A stretch of 64,000 bases of DNA. It comes from Bacillus kexueae. Lineage in GTDB: Bacteria; Bacillota; Bacilli; Bacillales; Aeribacillaceae. Both the position numbers and the translations under genes were made by a program. The notes beneath the pieces are model-generated. The model was not told where the DNA came from and ran no database searches. It saw only the letters and a list, made by a program, of their open reading frames with translations. Location of the stretch: the NCBI RefSeq assembly GCF_022809095.1, contig NZ_JALAZE010000001.1, positions 434,001 through 498,000 of the forward strand, in the 5' to 3' direction. Shown in pieces: positions 24,307-33,931 of this stretch; positions within the stretch are counted from its first letter, which is position 1; each line of letters starts with the position of its first letter.

Positions 24307-25299
24307 GTGAAAGCCTTACCGTTACTTGGCCCAAACAAATGGCACGAGATGAAAATTGCTGAAATGGAAAAGCCATCACCAAAAGCTGGTCAGATTCTTG
24401 TACACATTCAGGCCGTCGGTTTAAATCCGGTTGATTACAAAACGGCGACAAATGGTAATCCAAAATGGGCATACCCACACATTTTAGGTGTGGATGGTGC
24501 TGGAATCGTGGCTGAAGTAGGTGAAGGTGTAGAAGATGTGAAAGTGGGAGACCGCGTTGTGTACCACGGCAGTTTTCAACAGAAAGGAACCTATGCCGAA
24601 TACGCAGTGACAACAGCGCATAGCGTTAGCCATATTCCAGATGACGTATCGTTTATTGAGGCTGCAGCCTTACCATGTGCGGGAATGACAGCATACCAAG
24701 CCCTTTTCCGCAAGCTTCACATCCAAAAAGGTGAAACGATTCTCATTCAAGGTGCGGCTGGTGGTGTTGGTGGATTTGCTGTTCAATTAGCAGCATTAAC
24801 TGGCGCTACCATTATCGGTACGGCTTCCAAGCACAATCACGACTTCATTCAATCTTTGGGGGCTCATCTTATGATCGATTATCACTCAGAAGATGTGAAG
24901 GAAAAAGTGTTGGAGCTAACTAATGGACGTGGAGTTGATTGCGTACTTGATGCGGTCGGTCGAAAAACAGCAACCGATGCACTTGACATGCTTGCCTTTA
25001 ACGGACGGTTGGCATACATTGCAGGCGGACCAGACTTTAGTCTCGTCAAACCGTTTACGAAAGCCCTCTCCTTCCATGAAATCGCGCTCGGCGGTGCTCA
25101 TTTAGAAGGTGGCGACAAAGAAGCTCAAATTGATTTAAAAGTAATGGGTGACGAATTATTAAAGCTCGTCAACGAGAAAAAATTAAACCCGCTTGTTCAT
25201 GAAATCATTTCACTTCATGAAGTACCGAAAGCTTTACAAAAACTTTCTGAACGACACGTCCGCGGAAAAATTGTCGCAGACCTGTCAACGATTCAATAA
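24307..25299 (+). CDS. Medium-chain dehydrogenase/reductase, quinone oxidoreductase-like
   Basis: A 330-residue NADPH-dependent medium-chain reductase. GroES-like domain first (GLNPVDYKTATNG, ILGVDGAGIVAEVG), then the Rossmann domain with the nucleotide motif IQGAAGGVGGFAVQLA at about residues 148-163. The catalytic-zinc Cys/His set is not obvious, so it looks like a zinc-independent quinone oxidoreductase. GTG start with AAGGAG upstream, 13 nt after the VOC gene. A terminator follows. Confidence 0.85.
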   Translation: MKALPLLGPNKWHEMKIAEMEKPSPKAGQILVHIQAVGLNPVDYKTATNGNPKWAYPHILGVDGAGIVAEVGEGVEDVKVGDRVVYHGSFQQKGTYAEYAVTTAHSVSHIPDDVSFIEAAALPCAGMTAYQALFRKLHIQKGETILIQGAAGGVGGFAVQLAALTGATIIGTASKHNHDFIQSLGAHLMIDYHSEDVKEKVLELTNGRGVDCVLDAVGRKTATDALDMLAFNGRLAYIAGGPDFSLVKPFTKALSFHEIALGGAHLEGGDKEAQIDLKVMGDELLKLVNEKKLNPLVHEIISLHEVPKALQKLSERHVRGKIVADLSTIQ

Positions 25300-25302
25300 T
25301 CT

Positions 25303-25346
25303 ATGAGGCATTTCAGTTTCGCTTATGGGCGAATTGAAATGCCTTT
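25303..25346 (+). terminator. Intrinsic terminator of the VOC / reductase operon
   Basis: AGGCATTTCA pairs with TGAAATGCCT around a loop of about 19 nt, followed by TTTTCCC. Confidence 0.72.
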
Positions 25347-25475
25347 TCCCGTTTAGTATTCCTCTACTCTTGATTAAGTTCATGAGTCTGTCACTTGTAT
25401 AAACGTTCAGTCGTGGTAGAATAAGGAGTGATAGCCTAATTATGTGTCCAACTTTCGTAATAAAGGAGATGTACT

Positions 25476-26027
25476 ATGAGTCAGACAAACAACCAATCGA
25501 ATAAACCGAAAAACTTTACACCTATCGTTGTGAGTCTTTCAATCGTCATAAATGCGATTATTTTAATTTTATTCTTCTCACCAATCGGATATCGCGGCGA
25601 AGTTCAATTTGATCTAACCATTTTCCCGCGCATTAATGCGATCTTAAATAGCTTCACGTTCGTCTTTTTAGTGGCAGCGTTATTTGCGATTAAACGAAAA
25701 AACATTAAAGTGCACCGCAACTTTATTATCGCGGCATTTTCATCCACTGCCCTGTTTTTCGTATCGTATTTAACATATCACTTCTTATCGACAGAACCAA
25801 CACGCCACGGTGGTGCGGGATTTGAAAAAATGTTTTACTTATTCGTCTTAACGTCTCACAGCATTTTAGCTGCAATCATCGTCCCTCTTGCACTCTTTGC
25901 TTTCTTCTGGGGAATCTCAAACCAAGTCGAAAAGCACCGTAAAATTGTGCGCTGGGCGATGCCGATTTGGTTATATGTAAGCTTTACCGGCGTATTAGTC
26001 TACATTTTAATATCGCCTTATTATTAA
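25476..26027 (+). CDS. DUF420 integral membrane protein (YozB-like)
   Basis: A 183-residue membrane protein with five predicted helices. His residues in conserved positions (HRNFIIAAF, YHFLS, SHSILAA, KHRKIVRW) are characteristic of DUF420 proteins, which often sit near cytochrome oxidase genes and may be heme- or copper-related. Here it stands alone between the reductase operon and repeat array B, with its own RBS (AAAGGAG) and terminator. Function is not known. Confidence 0.82.
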   Translation: MSQTNNQSNKPKNFTPIVVSLSIVINAIILILFFSPIGYRGEVQFDLTIFPRINAILNSFTFVFLVAALFAIKRKNIKVHRNFIIAAFSSTALFFVSYLTYHFLSTEPTRHGGAGFEKMFYLFVLTSHSILAAIIVPLALFAFFWGISNQVEKHRKIVRWAMPIWLYVSFTGVLVYILISPYY

Positions 26028-26056
26028 AAAACTGGGGAAGAACCCCAGTTTTTTTC
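26025..26056 (+). terminator. Intrinsic terminator of the DUF420 gene
   Basis: AACTGGGG and CCCCAGTT form the stem with a 5-nt loop, flanked by A-run and T-run, so it may also work in reverse. Repeat array B starts immediately after it. Confidence 0.85.
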
Positions 26057-27099
26057 TATGTGCATACGGTTGAGAAAGCGCCAACAGAAGATGTGCTACG
26101 TGCGCATAGAGCTGGGCTTCGCGCGCATAGAGTAGAGGAACGCGCGCATTGCGTTGGACTTCGCGCGCATAAAGCAGAGGAACGCGCGCATTGCGTTGGG
26201 CTTCGCGCGCATAAAGTAGAGGAACGCGCGCATTGCGTTGGGCTTCGCGCGCATAAAGCAGAGGAACCCGCGCATTGCGTTGGGCTTCGCGCGCATAAAG
26301 CAGAGGAACGCGCGCATTGCGTTGGGCTTCGCGCGCATAAAGCAGAGGAACCCGCGCATTGCGTTGGGCTTCGCGCGCATTGAGTTGGACTTCGCGCGCA
26401 TAAAGCAGAGGAACCCGCGCATTGAGTTGGACTTCGCGCGCATAAAGCAGAGGAACGCGCGCATTGCGCTGGGCTTCGCGCGCATAGAGTAGAGGAACGC
26501 GCGCATTGAGTTGGACTTCGCGCGCATAAAGCAGAGGAACTCGCGCATTGAGTTGGACTTCGCGCGCATAAAGCAGAGGAACTCGCGCATTGAGTTGGAC
26601 TTCGCGCGCATAAAGCAGAGGAACTGGCGCATTGAGTTGGACTTCGCGCGCTTACAGACAACGAACCCGCGCATTGAATGTCCAACCGCGCGCTTACAAA
26701 CAAGGAATCCGCGCATTGAATGTCCAATCGCGCGCTTACAAACATGGAACTCGCGCATTGAATGTCCAATCGCGCGCTTACAGACAAGGAACTCGCGCAT
26801 TGAATGTCCAACCGCGCGCTTACAGACAAGGAACTCGCATTGAATGTCCAACCGCGCGCTTACAAACAAGGAATCCGCGCATTGAATGTCCAATCGCGAG
26901 CATACAGACAAGGAACTCGCGCATAGCGTGTCCAATCGCGCGCTTACAGACAACGAGTCTACGCATTGAATGTCCAACCGCGCGCTTACAAACAAGGAAT
27001 CCGCGCATTGAATGTCCAATCGCGAGCATACAGACAAGGAACACGCGCATTGCGTGTCCAACCGCGCGCTTACAGACAACGATTCCGCGCTTAGAGTAT
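26057..27099. repeat. Array B: 21-nt tandem repeat, TATGCGCG family, two homogenised blocks
   Basis: About 48 units of 21 nt between two convergent genes. In 26099-26642, half-units starting CGCGCGCATAAAGCAGAGG and CGCGCGCATTGCGTTGGG alternate to give a 42-nt dimer. From 26643 the half-units change to CGCGCGCTTACAGACAAGG and CGCGCATTGAATGTCC types. The first two units (26057-26098) are degenerate. On the minus strand the core reads TATGCGCG, or AATGCGCG in alternate units. Reading frames on both strands stay open for up to 339 codons because 21 is divisible by three. No terminator is seen between the LysM gene stop (27112) and the array, so the array is probably transcribed from that side. 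Confidence 0.95.
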
Positions 27100-27111
27100 G
27101 TTCCACCACAT

Positions 27112-29001
27112 TCACCCCGAAACTCCTGCTGCTATTTTCACCTCTTCTTGATGATAAGGGTCAATCTTTCCATCTTTATGGCGAGTCGATTCATAAAAAT
27201 GCACATCAAAATGTCCGTCAATTCCGTTTCCTTTAATGTATTCCACACCGTGTGGCATAAAACTCATACTCGCTGCTAGCTTACGCCCATCCACTTCAAT
27301 TAGGACCGCACGCGTTTTCCAGCTATACCCTCCCCAAATGCTTTTGGCGATGTTAGTATCTGTTGTCGACACAGTTTCACAATCGGCATGATTGGCACCG
27401 ATCGTTCGTTTAATTTGAAACGATTTTCCTGTTTCAAAATCGATAACTTTCGCTTCTTTTCCAATTGGAAAAACATATTGTGCTTCCGTCCACCATTGTA
27501 ATAATTCTCCGTGCCGCTCACTCACCACAGGTTTTGTTGCGATATGATGAACGGGAATTGTTAACGTTTGACCGACTGATAACGCACTATTCGTCGTTAA
27601 TTGATTGACCTCTAACAACTCTCTTTGTGGAATACCGTATTGAATGCTAATGTCCCATAACGTATCTCCTGGCTGTACGACATGGGTCGTATACGTGATC
27701 TGATTTTTTGTTTGTACACCTTCTTGAGCTTTTGGAACGATTAAAACTTGTCCTACGAATAACCGATCCGTTGTCAGTCCATTCAATCGTTTCACATCGT
27801 CCACAGATGTTCCATAAGCTCTCGCGATTGTCCATAAACTGTCACCAGCGCGCACCGTGTACGTTGTTGTCGATTCCGTTCGTTCTACTTGTTGCGCTTC
27901 TCCACTCGGTATTTGAAGCGTTTGACCGGCGTAAATAGTATCCGAGGACAAATTGTTCGCTCCTTTTATCGCTGTCACCGTTGTTCCGTATTTTTTCGCT
28001 ATCCCTGATAAGCTGTCACCTGGCTGGACGGTGTATTCTGTTGCCTGCCCCATTCGTTCTACTTGTTGCGCTTCTCCACTCGGTATTTGAAGCGTTTGAC
28101 CGGCGTAAATAGTATCCGAGGACAAATTGTTTGCCCCTTTTATCGCTGTCACCGTTGTTCCGTATTTTTTCGCTATCCCTGATAAGCTGTCACCTGGCTG
28201 GACGATGTATTCTGTTGCCTGCCCCGCTCGTTCCGCTTGTTGCGCTTCTCCACTCGGTATTTGAAGCGTTTGACCGATGTAAATGGTATCCGAGGACAAA
28301 TTGTTTGCCCCTTTTATCGCTGTCACCGTTGTTCCGTATTTTTTCGCTATTCCTGATAAGCTGTCACCCGACTGGACGGTGTAAGTCGTATTGCTAGAAA
28401 TCGGTGGCATTGAGGGTACTTCGATATTTTTCGGAATCCACAACTTCTGACCGATCTTGACTTTGTCAGTTGTAAGTTGATTGGCTTGCTTAATCGCAGC
28501 AACGGTCGTGCCATACTTTTTCGCCAAGGCCGATAAGTAGTCCCCTTGTTGTACAACATGAAGAGCATTTGGAATGATGAGTCGCTGCCCAATTGCTAAC
28601 TGATCAGACGTCAAACGGTTCGCACGTTTTATATCATCGATAGCTACTGCATATTTGGAAGACAAGCTCCAGAGCGTATCACCGACCACTACTTCATAGT
28701 AAATTTGCGGCTGTACGACATGAGAATTCGTCGGATTCGTCATCGCCTTTGCTGATTTCAATACCGATCCAAGTGAAAAAGACGAAACGACCATGCCACT
28801 GCACATGACCTTCACGAACGTCACTTTCAATTCAGGAAAGCGTTCGTGAACAATATTTTTCGCCGCTTCAACAAGACTTCCCTTTTCCTCTCCATTCGCA
28901 TTCCACTCACTGGCAAATTCGTTCAATAACGAATCGACATAAACATATAGTGTATACTCGCCTTGATCAGAAGGCCTCACTTCATAATAAGAAATCATCA
29001 T
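27112..29001 (-). CDS. Seven-LysM cell-wall or spore-associated protein with unrecognised C-terminal domain
   Basis: A 629-residue protein. Residues 1-95 form an unrecognised N-terminal domain without a classical signal peptide. Seven LysM domains follow at about 101-144, 146-190, 206-249, 264-307, 322-365, 380-424 and 439-483, which would bind peptidoglycan or spore cortex. Domains 3-5 are almost identical, 58 residues apart, also at DNA level, so they arose by recent duplication. Residues 500-629 form a compact domain with conserved-looking GGYSWKTRAVLIEVDGRKL and DVHFYESTRHKDG. GGGGAT precedes two adjacent ATG codons, so the start is 29001 or 28998. No obvious signal peptide suggests a spore-coat or mother-cell product, which is an inference. 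Confidence 0.78.
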   Translation of the reverse strand: MMISYYEVRPSDQGEYTLYVYVDSLLNEFASEWNANGEEKGSLVEAAKNIVHERFPELKVTFVKVMCSGMVVSSFSLGSVLKSAKAMTNPTNSHVVQPQIYYEVVVGDTLWSLSSKYAVAIDDIKRANRLTSDQLAIGQRLIIPNALHVVQQGDYLSALAKKYGTTVAAIKQANQLTTDKVKIGQKLWIPKNIEVPSMPPISSNTTYTVQSGDSLSGIAKKYGTTVTAIKGANNLSSDTIYIGQTLQIPSGEAQQAERAGQATEYIVQPGDSLSGIAKKYGTTVTAIKGANNLSSDTIYAGQTLQIPSGEAQQVERMGQATEYTVQPGDSLSGIAKKYGTTVTAIKGANNLSSDTIYAGQTLQIPSGEAQQVERTESTTTYTVRAGDSLWTIARAYGTSVDDVKRLNGLTTDRLFVGQVLIVPKAQEGVQTKNQITYTTHVVQPGDTLWDISIQYGIPQRELLEVNQLTTNSALSVGQTLTIPVHHIATKPVVSERHGELLQWWTEAQYVFPIGKEAKVIDFETGKSFQIKRTIGANHADCETVSTTDTNIAKSIWGGYSWKTRAVLIEVDGRKLAASMSFMPHGVEYIKGNGIDGHFDVHFYESTRHKDGKIDPYHQEEVKIAAGVSG

Positions 29002-29038
29002 CTCATCCCCTTTTAGGGATAGTTTTTGATGAATGACT

Positions 29039-29980
29039 TTATTTTAAACGTTCTGTGAGAAATCGAATGGTTTCATCTGCAATTTGTTTTCTTTTTAACA
29101 CGATGCCACTATGGCCGCAATTCATGACCATCCGCTTTGGATACCCCCATGATTTCCAAAGGTCTGTTGCATCGTCAAAATCTACATACTGGTCATATTT
29201 TGCAGAAAGTAGGAAAATGTTATTTTTATTGACAACGGGTGAAAAACAACTTGGATTTGTCACATCCCAGTATGTTTGCAAGTCCTGAAAGGTGACACCA
29301 TGTTTAACTAAATCAGCCTTAATATACCTTCCAGGAATCGTATGCCAAACCGCATGGGCTAAACTATTTGTGTAAAATATTGATGAGATATAATCAATAT
29401 TTTCCTCCATGGTAGCAAGTAAATTCGTAATCCAACCACCTAAGCTTACTCCAATCACAATGATCGGTCCCTTTTGGTTACTTTTTATCCATTGAATAAC
29501 CGCTCGAATATCAGCAATGGCTTGTTGTGTCGCCAATACAGTCCTATTAATGTTTGCGCTTATCATATACTCGCCACTATATAAGGATTCCGATGGCTTT
29601 CGCTCCATATGATACGGAAGGGGAATATAATACATGTTCCAAAGAAGCTCATTCTTAATACGTTCGTGAAAAATATTTTTAACGCGGTCATAACTTTCCA
29701 TTCTCCAACCATGTACAAAAATTACATTTGGCATATCTTCTATCTTTTGTAACCAAACTTCACCTTTAACAAAGTCATTACATAGAATCGATGATGGAAT
29801 AACTGACTGAAATGTCAACTTTCCGACTCTATAATCTTCTACCTCACGAAAACTCGAAATAGAAACGTTTGTTTCTTTTATTGCGGAATAGGGTAAAGTT
29901 TTCAACGAAAAATGATTCTCTTGACTTCGCTTTTGATGGAATTGATAGAGTGCCAATCGATCAATTAGCCTAGCAAACAT
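29039..29980 (-). CDS. Alpha/beta hydrolase family protein
   Basis: A 313-residue alpha/beta hydrolase. The oxyanion segment is VIFVHGWRME, the nucleophile elbow is IGVSLGGW, and the acid and base appear as YDQYVDF and CGHSGI near the C-terminus. It has a longer N-terminal region of about 90 residues. The ATG at 29980 is chosen because AAGGTG lies six nt upstream; earlier in-frame Met codons overlap that site. Substrate unknown. It lies 37 nt upstream of the LysM gene on the same strand and may be co-transcribed. Confidence 0.78.
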   Translation of the reverse strand: MFARLIDRLALYQFHQKRSQENHFSLKTLPYSAIKETNVSISSFREVEDYRVGKLTFQSVIPSSILCNDFVKGEVWLQKIEDMPNVIFVHGWRMESYDRVKNIFHERIKNELLWNMYYIPLPYHMERKPSESLYSGEYMISANINRTVLATQQAIADIRAVIQWIKSNQKGPIIVIGVSLGGWITNLLATMEENIDYISSIFYTNSLAHAVWHTIPGRYIKADLVKHGVTFQDLQTYWDVTNPSCFSPVVNKNNIFLLSAKYDQYVDFDDATDLWKSWGYPKRMVMNCGHSGIVLKRKQIADETIRFLTERLK

Positions 29981-30002
29981 TTTAATCACCTTCATCATCA
30001 TT

Positions 30003-30036
30003 TCATAAAAAAGAACAAAGGCATATACCTTTGCTC
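30003..30036 (-). terminator. Intrinsic terminator of the first GGDEF-EAL gene
   Basis: On the minus strand CAAAGG-TATATG-CCTTTG is followed by TTCTTTTTT, directly after the stop codon. Confidence 0.75.
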
Positions 30037-31741
30037 AATTTTTGATTTCTACTTTTTCAAATAAGGCTTCTAATTCATTCGGAGGAAGTGGTCGACTAAA
30101 TAAGTATCCTTGCATTTCATGAATGCCTAAGTCTGTTAGTTTTTTCGCTTGAATTTCTGTTTCGATTCCTTCCCCGACTGCCCGTAAGTTCAATGTTTTG
30201 GATAACGTTAAGATCGTGTCAACAATGGATTCAACGGTCGGATCGGTTGAAATATCTTCCAAAAACGAACGATCTAATTTAATGGCGTCTACCGGTAGCT
30301 TTCGCAGGCACCAAAGGCTACTATATTCCTTTCCGAAATCATCGATGGAGATGGTAACGCCCACATTCCGCATTTTCTGTAAGCAATCAATCATCCGATT
30401 TTCAAGTGAAATAAATCGCTCTGTTATTTCAAATTCAATTTCCGAAGGGTCGACCCCTGTTTCTTCAATGATTTGGCGTAACTGACTTAAGCAGCTTTTC
30501 CCTTTCAACAACTGATGTAAGGATAAATTAATGGAAACCTTCTCAATTGGGACGCCCTTCTTTTTCCACTCTTTCAATTGCAAGCAGGCGGTTTTGGTCA
30601 CCCAATTTCCGATTTCATGAATTAGCCCTGTTTCCTCAGCCACTGGAATAAAGACATCGGGGGTTGCTTTCTCCCAACGAATTAGCGCTTCAACACTTTT
30701 CATTTTTCCTGACTTCGCATCTATTCGCGGTTGATAATGCAGGGAAAATTCTTCTTTCACAAGTGCATCACGCAACGCTTGTTCAAGAGAGATACGCTCT
30801 AAATACGTCTTTCCAAGCGAATCGGAATACATGAGCCAGTCGTTTTTCCCATTGTTTTTCACATAATATAAGGAAATATCAGCCGCTTTAATTAAAGTTA
30901 ACCCTTCTGTTGCATGATCCGGGTACATCGCTACTCCAATGCTGACGTCTAACGAAATAGGATGAAGCGACGTTTCAAGTGGCAACGAAAACGCTTTTAA
31001 AAGTTCGTCCGCATGATGCCGAGCTTCCTCCACCGTCACGTTCGGACATAATAATGCCACCTCATCTCCACCGATTCGGCATAAAATAATGTCTGATGAA
31101 ACCGTTTGCTGAATACGCTTTGCCATATTCTTCAACACTTCATCCCCGACATCATGTCCGTAATGGTCATTAATCATTTTAAAATTATCCAAATCCATTA
31201 ATATAAGGGCAAACGATTGGTTCCCGTGTTTCCCTTCTTCAATGAGACGATCTAACGATTGCTTAAAAAAGCGCCGATTGCCGAGTCCAGTTAACTCATC
31301 CCGATAAGCGAAAAAGGTTGCTTGCTCCTCCGCTTTTTTACGGTCCGTCACATCCCGCACAATTGAAAAAACGAGATAAGACTTACCTTCATCCATAAAA
31401 ATTGGATTTAATGCTGTCTCACCGATGAATTCACCCTTGTGAGTCATAACACTTTCTTCATACATGACCGTTTTCTTTGACTGAATCGCCAATTTATACT
31501 TTTCATTTAAAAAATCTGCTCGTTTTGGAAATACTTCTTCAATCGACTTCCCATAGATCGATTTATCAATTTGTAACGCCGAGAGTGCATGCTCATTGAC
31601 ATACATGTAAATAAAAGCTTGTCTTTTTTCATCCCATTTCATAATAAAAATGAAATCGTTAATGCGATTAAACATTTTATTAAAAATGGCCATTCTCGTA
31701 GGTAAATCTCTTGTCAATATTTCTTGAAATAAAAACTCCAT
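30035..31741 (-). CDS. PAS-GGDEF-EAL cyclic-di-GMP signalling protein
   Basis: A 568-residue cytoplasmic protein. A PAS-like sensor (about 1-135), a GGDEF domain (about 140-300, active-site loop RIGGDEVALL) and an EAL domain (about 310-560, SVEALIRW). The GGDEF loop ends in Val instead of Phe. No inhibitory RxxD precedes it. In the EAL domain the Glu of EAL, the Asn of SINLSLH, the Glu of FEITE and the Asp pair IDDFG are present, but loop 6 reads DDFGKEYSSL against the usual DDFGTGYSSL, which may weaken hydrolysis. Start at 31741 follows GGTGGGAG. Net activity cannot be predicted. Confidence 0.83.
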   Translation of the reverse strand: MEFLFQEILTRDLPTRMAIFNKMFNRINDFIFIMKWDEKRQAFIYMYVNEHALSALQIDKSIYGKSIEEVFPKRADFLNEKYKLAIQSKKTVMYEESVMTHKGEFIGETALNPIFMDEGKSYLVFSIVRDVTDRKKAEEQATFFAYRDELTGLGNRRFFKQSLDRLIEEGKHGNQSFALILMDLDNFKMINDHYGHDVGDEVLKNMAKRIQQTVSSDIILCRIGGDEVALLCPNVTVEEARHHADELLKAFSLPLETSLHPISLDVSIGVAMYPDHATEGLTLIKAADISLYYVKNNGKNDWLMYSDSLGKTYLERISLEQALRDALVKEEFSLHYQPRIDAKSGKMKSVEALIRWEKATPDVFIPVAEETGLIHEIGNWVTKTACLQLKEWKKKGVPIEKVSINLSLHQLLKGKSCLSQLRQIIEETGVDPSEIEFEITERFISLENRMIDCLQKMRNVGVTISIDDFGKEYSSLWCLRKLPVDAIKLDRSFLEDISTDPTVESIVDTILTLSKTLNLRAVGEGIETEIQAKKLTDLGIHEMQGYLFSRPLPPNELEALFEKVEIKN

Positions 31742-31826
31742 GCTCCCACCATCCACGTAGTCTCCTATGACTTGTCTTTTTTCTTCTATAATAGTAAAAA
31801 TTACACAAAAAATAAATATTTTCATA

Positions 31827-31854
31827 CAAAAAGAAGTGTCTTAAGACACTTCTT
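31827..31854 (-). terminator. Intrinsic terminator of the second GGDEF-EAL gene
   Basis: AAGAAGTGTC-TTAA-GACACTTCTT forms a 10-bp stem and is followed by TTTTTG on the minus strand. Confidence 0.8.
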
Positions 31855-33727
31855 AGTTGAATATTTTTTCTTCTTTTAATAACCTTACCATTTCATGTTG
31901 CTCAAGCGGTTTACTAAAATAGTAACCTTGCCCGATGTGGCATTCGTGATCTTTTAAAAAGTCTGCTTGCGTTTTCTCTTCGACACCTTCTGCAACAATC
32001 GTAAAATTCATTCCACGCCCCATTTGAATTATCGTTTTCATTAATTCTTTTCCATCGGTGTCAATGTCATTAATAAACGAGCGATCGATTTTCAAATGAT
32101 CGACAGGTAAATTTTTGAGCACGCTTAATGACGAGTACCCTTTACCGAAGTCATCGATGGCAATTTTTAAACCAAGTTCTTTTAATTTTTCAATCATAAT
32201 AACGGATTCTTCTAAATTTTGCACAAAGCTTTCGGTTATTTCTAATTGAAGGCAAACTGGGTTTACATTTGTTTCATTCAGGACCTCTTCTACCATCGCA
32301 ACAAAGCGCTGATTTAAAAATTGATGCACCGACACATTGACTGAAACTTGAATATCCTGCAACCCTAAATCTTCCCATTCTTTTAATTGTGCGCATGCCG
32401 TTTTTAAAATCCATTCGCCGATAAATCCAATTTGTCCTGTTTCTTCAGCGATTGGAATGAATTCATTTGGTGAAATGATTCCTAAATTCGGATGCTTCCA
32501 ACGAACGAGTGCTTCAACTCCAATTATTTTCCCTGTTGATAACTCGATTTGTGGCTGATAGACGAGGAATAATTCATCGTAATCGATGGCTTTCCGTAAA
32601 TCATGTTCTAAACTCATTTTTCGATGATGCTTTTCAAATAAACGCGAATCAAAAAATGAAAAATCATTTCGTCCTTTTTGTTTCACTGAATACATGGCAA
32701 TGTCCGCTTTTTTTATGAGCGAGTCAATCTCGTATCCGTCTACAGGAAACATGCTAATGCCAACGCTCGGGGTAATGTACACTTCATTTTGATTGAGTTG
32801 AAATGGAATGGACAGTTCAGTAATGATTTTTTTGGCAACTTTACCAACAACATCTTCATCTGTGCTTTCAATGACGATGACGTACTCATCTCCACCAAAC
32901 CTTGAAATAAACGTTTTTTCCTCCAAGCAAGTCACTAAACGATTGGACACTTCTTTTAACAACTGGTCCCCAACATCATGCCCAAGCGTATCATTGATTA
33001 TTTTGAAACGATCTAAATCTAGAAGCATGACCGAAAACCCTTTATTCTCCTGAATAACCTTTTCTTTTACTTTTTGGATATGCTCAATTAAGTGATGACG
33101 ATTCGGCAAACCTGTCACTACGTCATAATAGGCGTAATAGCGTACCTTTTCCTCTGATTTTTTCTGCTCAGAAATGTCTCGAATAATGACTTGAATCGCC
33201 GTCTGCCTTTCAAAACTCGTTTTAAATGCAGTAGTTTGGACAGGTACACGCTTTCCACCAGCGACCTCTATTTCAACTGTATCAACGCTAATGGTTCCTT
33301 CTGCATAAACTTTTCGCATTCTCGTTTCTATATATTCACGATTCTCTTCAGGTACGAAATCGAAAATATTCCTACCTATGATTTCGCTTGCAGAATTGGC
33401 CCGTGCAAGCCGAACGCCTGCATCGTTAACGTATACAATCTTCCCCTTGATATGTACTAGTATCACCTCAGGAGAATGCTCGACTAAACGTCGATAACGA
33501 TCCTCACTCTCCTGAATAGAAATAAAATTACGATGGATAAGGGAATAAAAGAACCACCCGGATAAAAATACGTACGCCATGCCTTTCATCACAGAAAACA
33601 TATACGTTTCAAAAAGTTCAATATTCGGAATGAATTGCGTTAATACCCAATCACTACCAAATATCCACAATCCACTTAACGTAATGTAAATAACGACGAT
33701 GTTTAATGATGGATTTTTCGATTTCAT
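31853..33727 (-). CDS. Membrane-anchored PAS-GGDEF-EAL cyclic-di-GMP signalling protein
   Basis: A 624-residue protein. Two N-terminal helices (about 8-30 and 42-65) anchor it; a PAS domain (about 78-190), GGDEF (about 200-360, SRFGGDEYVIV) and EAL (about 370-615, GVEALVRWKHP) follow. The EAL catalytic set looks complete: SVNVSVH, LEITESF, IDDFGKGYSSL, HLKIDRSF, AEGVEEKTQ. The GGDEF loop ends in Tyr, not Phe, and no RxxD inhibitory site is evident, so phosphodiesterase output is more likely than synthesis. The ATG at 33727 has AAGGA five nt upstream. It is encoded upstream of a second GGDEF-EAL gene on the same strand, but each has its own terminator. Confidence 0.85.
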   Translation of the reverse strand: MKSKNPSLNIVVIYITLSGLWIFGSDWVLTQFIPNIELFETYMFSVMKGMAYVFLSGWFFYSLIHRNFISIQESEDRYRRLVEHSPEVILVHIKGKIVYVNDAGVRLARANSASEIIGRNIFDFVPEENREYIETRMRKVYAEGTISVDTVEIEVAGGKRVPVQTTAFKTSFERQTAIQVIIRDISEQKKSEEKVRYYAYYDVVTGLPNRHHLIEHIQKVKEKVIQENKGFSVMLLDLDRFKIINDTLGHDVGDQLLKEVSNRLVTCLEEKTFISRFGGDEYVIVIESTDEDVVGKVAKKIITELSIPFQLNQNEVYITPSVGISMFPVDGYEIDSLIKKADIAMYSVKQKGRNDFSFFDSRLFEKHHRKMSLEHDLRKAIDYDELFLVYQPQIELSTGKIIGVEALVRWKHPNLGIISPNEFIPIAEETGQIGFIGEWILKTACAQLKEWEDLGLQDIQVSVNVSVHQFLNQRFVAMVEEVLNETNVNPVCLQLEITESFVQNLEESVIMIEKLKELGLKIAIDDFGKGYSSLSVLKNLPVDHLKIDRSFINDIDTDGKELMKTIIQMGRGMNFTIVAEGVEEKTQADFLKDHECHIGQGYYFSKPLEQHEMVRLLKEEKIFN

Positions 33728-33931
33728 CAATATCCTTAATCTCCAATCCTCGTAACATATTCTTTTCTTTTATGATAGACCACAATTTGGGAGATTTCTA
33801 GTGTTGTCACGTATATGACAATGAAACTAGGTCAACAGTCCCTCCAATCGACATAATCCTCTATTTGTGAGGGTGGTGAGGTACTAATTGTGAGTCAATT
33901 CATTACCATACGGGCGAGGGGGGTAAACTCA

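Noticed and set aside
26056-27115. Long open frames on both strands in array B (up to 339 codons)
   Set aside because: Same cause as in array C; several frames on both strands are open and none has a start context.
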